NCBI GenBank assembly: GCA_031002005.1
Contig: CM061919.1
Span: forward strand, 227,662,739 to 227,726,738
Reading direction: 5' to 3'
From: Vandiemenella viatica
Lineage: Eukaryota; Arthropoda; Insecta; Orthoptera; Morabidae
Length of the DNA stretch: 64,000 nt
Numbering within the stretch: the first letter of the stretch is position 1; the number at the start of each line of letters is the position of its first letter. Under the pieces are notes generated by a model, which did not search any database, was not told the origin of the DNA, and saw nothing but the letters and a program-made list of their open reading frames with translations. Of the stretch, positions 35,351 through 46,288 are shown piece after piece. The translations under genes were made by a program, and so were the position numbers.

Positions 35351-36727
35351 ACTATTACTATTACTCCGCGATTCACTAAAAGTGTTTGGCGAAGGGTGCA
35401 TTGCACCTACAGGAAAGGTAATGGTTTTGGAAGGGATATACGGGATATGGCAGGTGGCGCCCATGGGCTATTGTGTGGAACCATCCCAGCATTCGCCTGG
35501 AGCGATCTAGGGGAAACCATGGAAAACCCAGATCATTATGGCCGGAGTGCTTTATCGGAAGCTACTCCTGTCCGATTTTGTGTTTTACTCGCCGGTAATC
35601 CTTTCTATTCCACTCCCTAATCGCTCCGTGGAATAAAATAAAAATTAATAGAGAAATGTATCGGTTCTGGCCCCTGATTTCTTTATCTTATTTTCGTGGT
35701 CAATCCGAGATATGGAATGTTGCTGGTAGCAATATTTGCTGGCTGTCATTCCGAAATACGTCAGTCGACAATTTTTTCAATTAGCTTCCGTCGAGAGCAA
35801 CGCCTTCGGTGCTCCAGGTCTTCCCCAACCTAACTCCTTCAAGCATCGCACTTACGCTTTCCCCTCCAACTATATATACTCGTCACGAATCAGGTGGCTC
35901 TTCTTTGGACCATCTCTAATGCCTCCATTAATCCCTTTTCATGGGGACCCCCATACAGGAGCAACAATATTCCAAGTGAGGCCTCACTAGTGACTTGTAC
36001 GCAAATCGATTTAACTCTCGGAGTCCATTGTTTCCTATATTACGACCTAGAAATCGAAGCATACGATTTGCTTTCCAATTACATCTGGATATGCTCATTC
36101 CATGACAAATTATTACGAATTGTTACCCCTAGGTATTAGTAGCGGAATCTACCGTTCTAAGGACAGTGCCATTAATTGTATATTCAAAGCTAAATGGTGT
36201 CACCTTTTTACTTACACGCATGACTTGGCACTTTTTAGCGTTTAACTCCAACTGCCAATCTTTACACCACGCAATTATTTTCATAATATCGTCTTGTAAC
36301 AAAGCGCAGTCGTCCTGGGTTGTGATTTCACGATAAATAATAGCATCATCGGCAAATAATCTTTTCATTCCCCTTATATGTCGCACAAATCATTAATGTA
36401 TATGAGAAACAACAGAGGCCCTATCACGCTTCCTTGGGGAACCCCGGACCTCACTTCGGCAAGTGATGAACGCTCACCGTCGAGAACTACACACTGTGTT
36501 CTGTCCTTCAAAAAGTCTGCAACCCAATCACATTTGTCTAGATATACCGTAACCGCGAAGTTTCCTAAGTAACCTAGTGTGAGGCACAGTGTCGAAAGCT
36601 TTTTTGAAGTCTAATAAAACTAAATCAACCTGGGATTGCTCATCTATAATACGGCTCAAGTCGTGAATTAAGAGGGCAAGTTGTGTTTCGCAGCATCGGC
36701 CTTTTCTGAATCCATGTTGATTTACCT
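35351..36727 (-). pseudogene. LINE with nearly intact RT core, inserted in a MITE
   Basis: Minus-strand non-LTR retrotransposon, 5'-truncated. Reading 5' to 3' on the minus strand: QHGFRKGRCCETQLALLIHD and VDLVLLDFKKAFDTVPHTRL (36528-36755), then in another frame DWVADFLKDRTQCVVLDGER and SGVPQGSVIGPLLFLIYIND, then KRLFADDAIIYREITTQDDC with the intact FADD catalytic box and WCKDWQLELNAKKCQVMRVS (36129-36386). Further 3' the RT tail decays, and the element ends in a tail that appears in reverse as CTACTATTACTATTACTCC at 35350-35368. Only two or so frameshifts break the RT, making it one of the better-preserved copies here. The nested SINE at 35420 lies in its 3' UTR. Confidence 0.88.
35420..35558 (-). 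mobile_element. SINE family 1 fragment inside the LINE 3' UTR
   Basis: Blocks CATGGGCTATTGTGTGGAAC, CATTCGCCTGGAGCGATCTA and GGGGAAACCATGGAAAACCC in reverse orientation. The tRNA-like head and 3' tail are missing or too decayed to see. Confidence 0.7.
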
Positions 36728-36832
36728 GGGGAGGTAGGGGGAGGGGTAGAGGCAAAAGCCACGTCGGGCTAAGTGGGGGGAGGGGGGTTCACAGGAGACC
36801 AAAATAAAGCTACGTGGTTTATGCACGCCCCC

Positions 36833-37514
36833 GAACTAAACACCTTTATTTTACATCACATATTTACAGAGCTTCGTCTGAGACATCATTGTTAATACCG
36901 AAAAGTTGCAACTCCGCAAAATATCGGTAGAGCCCTGAAATTACTCAATGTATTACTTCAAGCGCAAGCTCCGGAAATAAGAAAATAAAATAAAAATGAT
37001 GCTGCTGGTAAATGCAATGTTAATAAAATGAACAGTCTGTATTGCAGCCAGTGGTGACGACGACATTGGAATGTGTGTTTGTGACCAATTGGAGACGTAA
37101 CCTCCAGACTGCTCGTTACTTGTTTCGGGGTCCACTCGCACCTTACTTGTAACTAGGATTGCCAACTGTGCGGTTCTAACGCGATTTGTCCGCGTCCGCT
37201 TCACTACATGCGACCGGACACAAAATGTACGATTATTAAGAAATTTTAAAAATTACGGGTTGATGGTTTCTCAAATGTATAGGAAGTAAAGAAGGTCGCC
37301 GCGTCTAGCTCCTTGTTCTCCCATTCGCTGAAAGTAATTCAACTTTTTCGCTCGGTGTTCAAACGTTTACGACAGTTAGTTGCGAATCCGATTATCATGA
37401 AGAAAACTGGTTATTGTTTCAGTTACCTACACTATGTCGAAGACGGAACGTCGTACTCGTTTTGTTCGCGGAGAATTAAAGAATGAATAGTGTTGTTAGT
37501 TACAAATAAATAAT
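36833..37514. other. No recognisable feature
   Basis: No coding or repeat signature recognised, apart from a possible decayed lead-in to the BED-like fragment. Confidence 0.4.
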
Positions 37515-37640
37515 GAGAGAGTTACCAAAGAAAATACAGACAAGTGGTTGTTAAATGAAGGGTTTAAAACTTGGCTGCATAAGGAAAACGATTGCACCGC
37601 ATATTGTAAACTTACTTTCACTGTGAAATTTGTCATAACA
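37515..37640 (+). pseudogene. Possible BED-type zinc-finger fragment
   Basis: A short plus-strand stretch reads KWLLNEGFKTWLHKENDC then TAYCKLTFTVKF. It resembles the N-terminal BED-like finger of some hAT-type transposases and their domesticated relatives ('KWL...F..WL.......A.CK.C...F'), with the second cysteine lost. No transposase body follows within the next kilobase. The match is short. Confidence 0.35.
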
Positions 37641-38023
37641 ATTATTTGCAAAAAAATAAAAAAATAATTGCACTATAAATTTTACCTTTTGTAGCACACA
37701 CCCCCTTTCTCCCCCTCCCCCTCCCCCCCCACTTCCCCCTTCCCCGCCTCCGCCGCGGGCAAATGTGCGATTGTGGATATCTGAATATTCTACTACTTGT
37801 AACACATAAGGCTTTGATTTGTTATTTTATTTTATTTTTTTTGCTACTGATTAATTGCGATGCAACACACGCCCATTTTATTACTTCTGCATTCCACGAA
37901 TCACCACTTTAAATTCTTTTAATGTATGAGGTCTCTCAGTGCCTTGTACTTGAAATCAAAAGCTAGCGGGTGCTCCCTTGATTTCTGCGTAATACTCCTA
38001 ATTTTCTATTATCTACTAGCTGT
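37641..38023. other. C-rich low-complexity tract and unrecognised DNA
   Basis: A CCCCCT-rich stretch at 37700-37760 creates a glycine-rich minus-strand ORF that is not a gene. Confidence 0.5.
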
Positions 38024-39150
38024 TATCTGCGACATCGTACGCCTGGACTTAGAATTCTATTGCTAGAATTGGATATAGAAAGATGTAAGTTACGTAAAAG
38101 GTATCCAATAAGGGAGCGTGCATAAACCACGTAGCTCCATTTTGGCCTCCTGTGAACCCCCCTCTCCCCCACGTAGCCCTACGTGGCTTTTGTCTCCCCC
38201 CTCCACGTAGCACGTAGCTTTTTTCCCCTTTTGATTTTAGAAGACACTTTGTACTGTTTTCTCTTGCCAGACTATCGTAAATTACATGAGGAGATAATTA
38301 ACTGAGGGAAATAAATATTCACAAGCTGTTGTGTGTTCTGTTCCTCATTTTACCAATGAAAAATGTCATGAAAGGAAAGCTACGTGGCCTGGCTCGGAAC
38401 GCCCCGCCACGTAGCCCAGCGTAGCCTACCAGCCAATCCCCCCCCCCCCCCGCCCCTGGACCGAGCCACGTAGTTTGTGCACGGTCCCTAAGCACGGAGT
38501 CGGCATAATATGACGGGCAAGCCATCATACCATACCATACCATTCTACCATACCATACCTGCTTCATGAATCTGCAAGATGTTTAAAAATAGAAAAGGCT
38601 AGGTGGGGGGGGAGGGGAGGTTTAACTGCGAGAGACTGCCTACCACAGTTCATCTAGCAAATTTTTGTTTGTGGTTTAAAATTATCTCACTTTCTGGAGA
38701 CATCTTATACCAATACCGTTTTGTACACAACGTTTTGGTTTTGCTGTTCTTTGCTAAGATATGTAGTCTCTGGATGTTGGAAATCGGTAAGCTAGCTATA
38801 TATAAACACAAAATAATAGTCCGGTGCAGCGCAGTTACACATCTATACTATACAATAAGTTGAATCTGTATATGAACAGATCATAACTGACTGCGAGAGA
38901 AACAAACCCTGAGTGATTCATATACTATTACAGTGACTTGCACACAGTATCCGTCTGTTGTCACCACTCAGTTTTTTCAAAGTTTAAAGACGAAATATGT
39001 TATTTATACGTAAAAAGATCCTTCTTATTGATGATAGTATTTCCTTGTCACATATTATCAAGATTTGTTTAGTCGTTTGGTCGTGAAAACGTAACAATCA
39101 GACAGAGAGACGAGTTACCATAGCATTTATAATATTAAGTGTAGATCCAG
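38024..39150. repeat. Second copy of the CGCGACTTCG repeat, split by a MITE
   Basis: 38024-38108 matches the beginning of the repeat at 28460 (TAGAATTGGATATAGAAAG here, GGATTGAATATAGAAAG there). After the MITE, GAGTCGGCATAATATGACGG continues the match to GAGTCGGCATAATATGGCAG at 28563. The 3' part (GTCGTGAAAACGTAACAATC, then GACAGAGAGACGAGTTACC) is alignable at about 39080-39120. The middle is diverged. Confidence 0.68.
38112..38488. mobile_element. ACGTAG-rich palindromic MITE, complete
   Basis: 377 bp. Left end GGGAGCGTGCATAAACCACG and right end CGTAGTTTGTGCACGGTCCC are imperfect inverted repeats. TAA flanks both sides (38109-38111 and 38489-38491). Inside, ACGTAG/CTACGT hexamers recur many times and C-runs separate them. 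A 3-bp TAA/TAT duplication with a GG-starting terminus fits PIF/Harbinger-type elements; this is inference. No coding capacity. Confidence 0.88.
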
Positions 39151-39759
39151 GCAGGCTGGCGTCATCGCTAATACACTTGCACAGTCCCCACCACTCTTCC
39201 AGTGTCTTGCAACACAGCTCATTTAATTAATGAAGTTATAGCACCCCTTTCATTGTGGGTATTAACTGAAGGTTACGCTAAACTCTCGTTTTCAGGGAAG
39301 TATCATCTGGCCCTCGAGTTGACTAGAAAGTGAACGTGGGCCTTGTTAGAGGCGGTGAAGGGATACAGACCTGTCTCGTTTCCGGTGAGATCTCCTCGGC
39401 TGATCCGGATCGCCCTCCGACAGCTCCTGCAACAACAAACAGACGAAGAGGGTCAGTGAGTGAACGGAGAAAGCTGCGGGGTGGAACACTTTCGTTAGGA
39501 GACGCGTGCAGACCCGGACCTTCACCGGGTTACTGGTCGTCGACACTGATCTCACAGCGTAACATATTGGACACATGGTACACAGACAAGATTTGGTGCA
39601 GATATCAAAAGACGTTTGTATGTGTCTGTGGTTATACTGACTTTTGACTCAAATCGCTGTCGATAGTATCATATAGTGGTCTAGACGTCACAGATTGTTT
39701 AGGGCTTTAACTCTCGTAGACGACCAGTTAATTATAACTCTGAGAGGATTTCCGAAAGA
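39151..39759. other. Unrecognised, GC-richer at 39.33-39.55 kb
   Basis: The plus-strand ORF at 39330-39647 (105 codons) has no motif I know, no homologous context and no clear splice structure. I do not call it a gene. Confidence 0.35.
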
Positions 39760-39835
39760 AAGTTACCATGCCCTTTATGATGGATCCATTCCAACATTCC
39801 CCTGGCGTAATTTGTAAAAAAACAGTTCATCCGTT
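39760..39835 (-). repeat. SINE family 1 body fragment
   Basis: TTACCATGCCCTTTATGATG, GATCCATTCCAACATTCCCC and TGGCGTAATTTGTAAAAAAA correspond to the reverse-oriented family 1 body. Confidence 0.6.
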
Positions 39836-39864
39836 ACACTCGTCACGATTTTCTGACGTCGATA

Positions 39865-40230
39865 ACATGCTTTGTTTTAATCAGTCTTCCGACTGGTTTA
39901 ATGCAACAGTCCATCTGTTACTATATTGAGCTAATCTATTTATCTCTACTTACCTATTACACGGCTTCAATTAACCGTTTCACGTGTTCTAAACCCTATA
40001 TTCCTTTCTTCGACTGTTCTCTACTCTAATAATAAATTAACCACTCTTACAAGTGTTAATATGTGACCCACTTTGCTGTCTCTTCATTTCGTAAGGATCT
40101 TCTACAAACTTCTTTCTTCACTCATTATTTCCAAAACACGTTCATTTAGTATCTTATATCTCCAGCGTGCTTTTATAACACATTTCAAATGCCTCAGAAT
40201 TTATTTTATCTGGTATTCACATCATTTAAG
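39865..40230 (-). pseudogene. RTE-like LINE 3' UTR and ORF end, decayed
   Basis: Alignable with 27530-27850: CAGTCTTCCGACTGGTTTAA here, CAGTCTCTCGACTGGTTTAA there; TCGACTGTTCTCTACTCTAA versus TCGATTGTTCACTACTCTAA; CAAAACACGTTCATTT in both. More diverged than the other copy. Confidence 0.72.
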
Positions 40231-40575
40231 CGTGACTTCGGTAAAGGGTTTGTATTTATAGTCGAAGTTAGACTTCATGGATGACGAGAGAAATATTTGT
40301 TGGAATATTAAGTTATCCATTGATGTCTTTGTGAAAAGTAGGCCTCTACGGGCCGTCACTGGATTTTTACTATCTCCTTTCATTCATACATCTATCATTT
40401 AAAATGCAAACGTGATACTACGCTGAACATACACACATCCCAGTAACACGTACAGACACTTCCAGCACACACACCTCCAGGGCAATGCAGATACCCATCA
40501 AGACTGATCAAAATATTGGTGAAGACGTCTTGGAAATAAAAAGCAGCTGCACTCACTTCATTTCTTGATCGAAAT
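40231..40575. other. No recognisable feature
   Basis: Nothing recognised on either strand. Confidence 0.45.
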
Positions 40576-40795
40576 GAGTTTTTTTTATGGCTTTACGCGT
40601 CGTCGACGGTGAGCCATTAGAGGCGGGATTGGACTGGAGACAAGGAACGTGAGGGAATTCGGCCATGGCCTTTTTGTAGGAAGCATCCCGGCATTCACCT
40701 GGATTGATCTGGGGAAACCATGGAAAAACTCAAATCTGGATGCCCGGACGGGGATTCGAAACGGCGTCCTTCCGAATGCGAGGCTAGAGAATTGA
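40576..40795 (-). mobile_element. SINE family 1, nearly complete
   Basis: Reverse orientation: T-run, TATGGCTTTACGCGTCGTCG, GGAATTCGGCCATGGCCTTT, GGGGAAACCATGGAAAAACT, GACGGGGATTCGAAACGGCG (B box) and CGAATGCGAGGCTAGAGAAT. The extreme 5' end of the head is lost. Confidence 0.9.
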
Positions 40796-41149
40796 GTTGG
40801 GGATTTTTTTAAACTGATTCAGAGGGAAGTTTCATGATGAAACTGGCTTGAAGACTGGTTATTGTCGTAAAGTAGCTGAATAGCTATTCAGAGAAAGATT
40901 ACGAATTGTTTCGAGACCCCTTGTTTCAGAGATAATAAGAACGCTCACACTCATTGTACTCAGCAAAGTCATAAACTTTTTCTTCGACATGTTTCCTAGC
41001 AAGACAAGCATCCGAGAAAAAAAATAATTACCTATGGTGCTACAGCACTGCAAGGTGTCCTATTAAGTGCAGAACACGGGCTCTTAAGATCGTACTTGAG
41101 TCGCACCTCGAGGGGATTAGGTTGCTCAGTGCGAAGGAAAGTTACCGAT
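40796..41149. other. No recognisable feature
   Basis: Nothing recognised on either strand. Confidence 0.45.
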
Positions 41150-41265
41150 AACGTTCAGCCCTTGTATTCGGAAGAACGCGGCTTCATATTCGCGTCCGGA
41201 TTTTCAATGATTTCTCGAAATGACCCCCAGACCAATGTAGGAATGGAACCTTCGAATAAAAAGAA
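41150..41265 (+). repeat. SINE family 1, diverged
   Basis: TGTATTCGGAAGAACGCGGC, TTCATATTCGCGTCCGGATT, TTCAATGATTTCTCGAAATG and AATGTAGGAATGGAACCTTC follow the family order with many changes. Confidence 0.6.
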
Positions 41266-41449
41266 AAAAGAAAAGGAAAATCCATCTTTGCCGGGTACTG
41301 TAAGGTTTGGAGGTATGATCCAATTAATTCTCTTGTTCTCTTCAATGTGTTTGCTGTCCATCAACTAGCAGGTAATCGGTTGACTGTCGAAGTTTGTGAC
41401 ACGAAAACATACGTTTGGATTTATCAACCTGTAGTTAAACACACTACAC

Positions 41450-41632
41450 ATGATATGAAGTCTTCACGGGTTCTCCGCGATGGTGTTGAAGAAAAATAAG
41501 AACGAGCTGCAGTGCAGCTCTGCTGCTCTCTGCGTACTATCAGACCTGAAGATGGGGCAGAGCTAGCCGCCGAAAGCTCGTTGTTGTCTTTCTTCAATAT
41601 ACGGCGGAGAACCCGTAAAGACTTCATATCAT
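41450..41632. mobile_element. Hairpin element with about 58-bp inverted repeats
   Basis: Left arm begins ATGATATGAAGTCTTCACGG and right arm ends CCGTAAAGACTTCATATCAT; the arms (about 41450-41508 and 41575-41632) are imperfectly complementary, with the outer 30 bp nearly perfect. The centre contains CTGAAGATGGGGCAG and GCCGCCGAAAGCTCG, a GAAGA-stem-GAAA arrangement like that in the 21.9-kb hairpin. No coding capacity; no target duplication identified. Confidence 0.75.
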
Positions 41633-42059
41633 CGATACACCGTGAAAGCCTTCGTTCTCACACACCACATATCTATTAAATTACTTAAAATTTGCGCCAA
41701 TAGGTTTATACAATTATTCTTGATATCGAACTATTTATTAACCTTTAAGAATACTATTTATTTTCGTATATTGATACTTAATACATTTATCGGTCCCACA
41801 GTAATGCAGACAGTTTCTTTTTACACGCTTAATATTAGCTTGACCTCTTACTATTGAGCGAAACAACCTCAATAAGGATGGTGGTTACGGTCTTAGCCAG
41901 GCTTGGAAATGTGTGTTAGATAAATCATTAACTCTGGACCCAGATATTAAACCATAAAAACATATCTCTGGATAATCGATCTTGTCAGACAATTGACAGT
42001 ACAAATACGTAAACAACCAGTCACGCCAGTCTCCGGCAGATCCCAGTCTGTAGCAGATT

Positions 42060-42125
42060 CTGTAGACGGCCCCTGAAGAAGACCTAATCCCTGGTCGAAA
42101 CGTCGGAAGAAAAAAAAGGATTATT
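42060..42125 (+). repeat. GAAGA-stem-GAAA motif, hammerhead-like
   Basis: CCTGAAGAAGACC, an 8-base loop, then GGTCGAAACGTCGG. GACC/GGTC can pair. It resembles the CUGANGA...GAAA core of hammerhead ribozymes, except for one extra base before the stem, so activity is doubtful. I could not place flanking stems I and III. Confidence 0.4.
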
Positions 42126-42987
42126 TCAACGTAGCGTTAATCCCGTAAGCAATTTATATTAATATGACAGCTGCGAAACAGCGAAATCTTTATAAACCAT
42201 ACATACATTTTATCAAAAGTCTGAGATTGGCATACTGAGCTGCGTGCGCAGTAGGGGCAGCGCAGCAGAGCAGGGCAGGGCAGCACGGAAACAGAAACTG
42301 TGTCGGGCAGTTGCCCGCCCATATTAGACCGCAGTTTCGTGCGGCAGTTTACAAAGCATTGTGTTGTGCGAGAAACCGACAAAAAAGCGTAACCAAAAAC
42401 ATGTCGATGCAAAAACTCATTTTTTGATTTCTGAATCAGATTGGGATGCCGTGCTTGGAAAATTGTTATCACTTTAACAGAAGCTGAGTTAGATAAAAAC
42501 TAAGCAAAAGTGAGTATATGAAAAGAACAAACTCTCATCTGGCTTTTACAGTGACAAGAAAATTCTCAAAAGATAATTTCCGGATGACTCGAGTGGAGAT
42601 TCACGGCATTTTCTCTACATAGCTGAAATACCTATTAGAACTGAAGAAAATCTCGCAGTATTTTCATGGTCATTTATTTAATTATTCAGCGTTTGACGGT
42701 ACAACATTTATAAGAATGTTTTTCTCTTTTATTTCATATTACATTTTTAAGAAAACTACATAACAGAACATAAACACTTGAAACTAAAAAAAGTAGTGTC
42801 AACAAATTAAGTGTTTCTCGGGGACACTATTGAAATATGTAGTACAAATAATAAGGAAACAAATAATGTAATAATAGCCTATATATATCAATCTTTTTCG
42901 AAGTTTTATTAAAAATGAATTCAAAAAAAGAAAAGAAAAGTGAAAATTGTAAGTGGACGGTTTTATGATAAACGCTGAATTTACTCG
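42126..42987. other. No recognisable feature up to the gap
   Basis: The minus-strand ORF at 42137-42472 (111 codons) spans a GCAGGGCAGG-type low-complexity stretch and shows no known motif. Confidence 0.45.
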
Positions 42988-43987
42988 NNNNNNNNNNNNN
43001 NNNNNNNNNNNNNNNNNNNNNNNNNNNNNNNNNNNNNNNNNNNNNNNNNNNNNNNNNNNNNNNNNNNNNNNNNNNNNNNNNNNNNNNNNNNNNNNNNNNN
43101 NNNNNNNNNNNNNNNNNNNNNNNNNNNNNNNNNNNNNNNNNNNNNNNNNNNNNNNNNNNNNNNNNNNNNNNNNNNNNNNNNNNNNNNNNNNNNNNNNNNN
43201 NNNNNNNNNNNNNNNNNNNNNNNNNNNNNNNNNNNNNNNNNNNNNNNNNNNNNNNNNNNNNNNNNNNNNNNNNNNNNNNNNNNNNNNNNNNNNNNNNNNN
43301 NNNNNNNNNNNNNNNNNNNNNNNNNNNNNNNNNNNNNNNNNNNNNNNNNNNNNNNNNNNNNNNNNNNNNNNNNNNNNNNNNNNNNNNNNNNNNNNNNNNN
43401 NNNNNNNNNNNNNNNNNNNNNNNNNNNNNNNNNNNNNNNNNNNNNNNNNNNNNNNNNNNNNNNNNNNNNNNNNNNNNNNNNNNNNNNNNNNNNNNNNNNN
43501 NNNNNNNNNNNNNNNNNNNNNNNNNNNNNNNNNNNNNNNNNNNNNNNNNNNNNNNNNNNNNNNNNNNNNNNNNNNNNNNNNNNNNNNNNNNNNNNNNNNN
43601 NNNNNNNNNNNNNNNNNNNNNNNNNNNNNNNNNNNNNNNNNNNNNNNNNNNNNNNNNNNNNNNNNNNNNNNNNNNNNNNNNNNNNNNNNNNNNNNNNNNN
43701 NNNNNNNNNNNNNNNNNNNNNNNNNNNNNNNNNNNNNNNNNNNNNNNNNNNNNNNNNNNNNNNNNNNNNNNNNNNNNNNNNNNNNNNNNNNNNNNNNNNN
43801 NNNNNNNNNNNNNNNNNNNNNNNNNNNNNNNNNNNNNNNNNNNNNNNNNNNNNNNNNNNNNNNNNNNNNNNNNNNNNNNNNNNNNNNNNNNNNNNNNNNN
43901 NNNNNNNNNNNNNNNNNNNNNNNNNNNNNNNNNNNNNNNNNNNNNNNNNNNNNNNNNNNNNNNNNNNNNNNNNNNNNNNNNNNNNNN
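42988..43987. other. Assembly gap of 1000 N
   Basis: Exactly 1000 undetermined bases, so the length is probably a scaffolding convention and not a measurement. Reading frames across it are artefacts. Confidence 0.99.
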
Positions 43988-44239
43988 ACAAAGTGACATT
44001 CGAAACCTGTATGACACAATGCATTCACGTTTGCAGGCTTGCATTCAAAATTCTGGAGGTTACACCGGCTATTAATTTAACAGTATTTCACATTTGAAAT
44101 GCATTTTCTTGAGCTTAAATTAACCTGTGATCTTGAAAATTTAATCAATTAAACATGTTAACTTGACAAATGCATTGTCCAAATTTCATTACTCTACAAT
44201 AATTTTTTCTTGGTGTTGGGATTTTTTTTTCCGTCTGTG
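43988..44239. other. No recognisable feature
   Basis: Short AT-rich segment next to the gap. Confidence 0.45.
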
Positions 44240-45100
44240 TAGGTTGGCGGAAGAAGTATCTCACTGCACTCGTAGGTCACAGAATTTCGCATATTCTCCA
44301 ATAAATTCAAACGCAAATGATGTTCATCTGTCTTCCAAACGATCCCAGCCCAATCTATGTATCAATTCTTTGCGGCTCTCCTCTGTACCCTCTCCACTGA
44401 GTCAATCAGACCCTTGCGAAACGGATCCCAAACTCCACAACAGTAATCCAGATGCGGACGCACTAGTGCTTTATACGCTATTTCCTTTGTATGAGCAATA
44501 CAATTCCTCTATATACCACCTATGAATCGTAATTTAGAATTAGCTTTGCCTACGACGGAAGTTATGTGCAAGTCCCATTTGTACTATTACCCCCAGATAC
44601 TTCAGGGAATCAACCGTGTCAACAACTGAATTGTTTACTTTGTACTCGTAAGCAAACTGATTCTTCTTGTTACTTATTCGCATTGCCTTGCACTTTTGCG
44701 ATTAAGTGTAAGCGGCCATATACGGCACCATTCGAAAATAGCATCCAAATCGCGCTGAATTTCTAAGCAATTGTCAGAGCACCTTATTTCCCTATAGATA
44801 ACTGCATCGTCGTCAAAACAATCGCAACCCGCATTTAACGTTGTCACCGAGATCGTTTATAAAAATTAAGAAAAGAAGTGGTCCTATTACACTTCCTTGA
44901 GGAACGCCAGAAGTAACATCTACATTAGAAGAGTAAATTATACAATACATAGAATGGAACAACTTCGTGCAAGAAAAAGTGCCTATCGGCCAGGAATTCT
45001 TTGTTCGCTCGTATCCTTTGATCTGTGTACTCAACCACTTGGGGGCCGAGGCCACAAGTGTGGACCATCCACTTTGTATCATACATTATTTTTGGTCGAT
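44240..45100 (-). pseudogene. LINE RT fragment, same family as 35351-36727
   Basis: On the minus strand: TKNSWPIGTFSCTKLF, then DVTSGVPQGSVIGPLLFLIF and INDLGD at 44813-45082, followed in another frame by FDDDAVIYREI, where the usual FADD box has A changed to D but the catalytic DD pair remains. Further 3', EYKVNNSVVDTVDSLKYLGV (about 44580-44650) and the segment up to 44245 are readable with frame breaks. 44245-44390 aligns with 25130-25275. It is truncated at both ends. Confidence 0.85.
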
Positions 45101-46285
45101 ATACTTTATTCTAACCATAAACTATGCGGAAATACTTTATTTCTGGTAAACTATACAATTCAGGTAACGTTTCAAACGACATGCATATGACGAAACGAAA
45201 TGAGGGGAGAAACAGAGCGTCCTCAGATTTAATTTAAAATGAGTTGTTTACTTATTTATAAATCTAGATTCTAGATTTAGAATGTGATACCAGCTGTAAC
45301 ACTTTGCAATGAAACCAAAACTTAACAGCTAGTCCCGTAAGCGCGAAAAAAGTGTATTTAAGACAATAAATACCTAAATTTAATTTTTTTCCTTTGATAT
45401 ACTTTAAATTTTTCCTCTTCAAAAGACAAATCTTTTTTTTTGGTAACCCTACCCCACACGACAAACAGCATATACTATCACAGTCATCCATAATTAGGAA
45501 TTATCAAACTGTGGAAAGCAACAGGAAACCACCCAAGCTTTATTTTCCCAGACGTTCCCTTGGGGGATTAAATATCCCCCAAGGGAAATGCCTGCACCCG
45601 GATGCTGACAAGGCGTTCATATAAGAATGCATTCCCACCCGCTAAACACGGTCAAAATGAGATGAAGTGAATGAAGCTGCATCAATGCTTCTCGCTCTTC
45701 GCACGAATTCCTGTGTGAGTTCTTTGTTGCCAAGAGTATGCAGTTACACTGGCCTTCACCAGGCGAAAACATGAAAAGCGATCATTACTTCTGCAGAATG
45801 TTTAGCTGTTTGAAACCGAAATAAGTTACGGTGCGGTACAAGAAATGCGTCGCCAGAGGCTATTAATACACAAAATTATTGGGATTAATTTTCACAGCAT
45901 TCACTTAGCTGAAAAGGGTAAGCATGTCACTCGTGTAGGCACGTGTGTAGCAGACAGAGCAAAAGCGCAGTTTAGAAAGCAACGCTGCTGTAAAACGGCC
46001 TCTGCAATTGGCGGTGTTCATTACGAGGAAGCGAGCTGGAACGAGAATACGTATAGTTCTCAGCAAACAGCGCGGCGGTTGCGTTACAACAGGCGGTGAA
46101 AGCCAGATCGGCAGTGATACAGTTTTCTTTCTGCGACTGCGGAAACCCACGGCAAATGTCAAAGTAACCCCGCAGCGTTCTGGGTGTCTTAACCTATGAA
46201 GGCACTGATCACCCCTACAGCGAGGTCATTACAGTCTGAACAGCAGTTTCGTCCGGGAACGGAGGAAAGTCGTCCACAGCGTTAA
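45101..46285. other. Unrecognised, contains a short perfect palindrome
   Basis: TTCCCTTGGGGGAT at 45555-45568 and ATCCCCCAAGGGAA at 45574-45587 form a perfect 14-bp inverted repeat around a 5-base loop. ORFs at 45845-46199 lack known motifs. Confidence 0.5.
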
Positions 46286-46288
46286 TAT

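Larger units (their letters stand above)
35077..36832. mobile_element. ACGTAG-rich MITE interrupted by a LINE
   Basis: Left part 35077-35350: AGGGATTGTACATAAACTAC, GTGGCTCGGTC, then GAGCCAGGCTACGTAGCTTT and AAAGGCTACGTGCT. Right part 36728-36832: GAGGCAAAAGCCACG, TTCACAGGAGACCAAAATAA and GCTACGTGGTTTATGCACGC. In the uninterrupted copy at 56347 these two parts are adjacent (GCTACGTGCTATGCGG). The 1.38-kb insert is a LINE. Confidence 0.85.

Noticed and set aside
39330..39647. 105-codon plus-strand ORF in a GC-richer patch as a possible exon
   Set aside because: No known motif, no clear splice sites or neighbouring exons; could be chance.
42060..42125. Functional hammerhead ribozyme
   Set aside because: One extra base before stem II and no convincing stems I and III; kept only as a hammerhead-like motif.
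42137..42472. 111-codon minus-strand ORF
   Set aside because: Spans low-complexity GCAGGGCAGG sequence and shows no domain.
42799..44044. Four ORFs of 347-409 codons around 43-44 kb
   Set aside because: They run through 1000 N and have only short real ends; artefacts of the gap.
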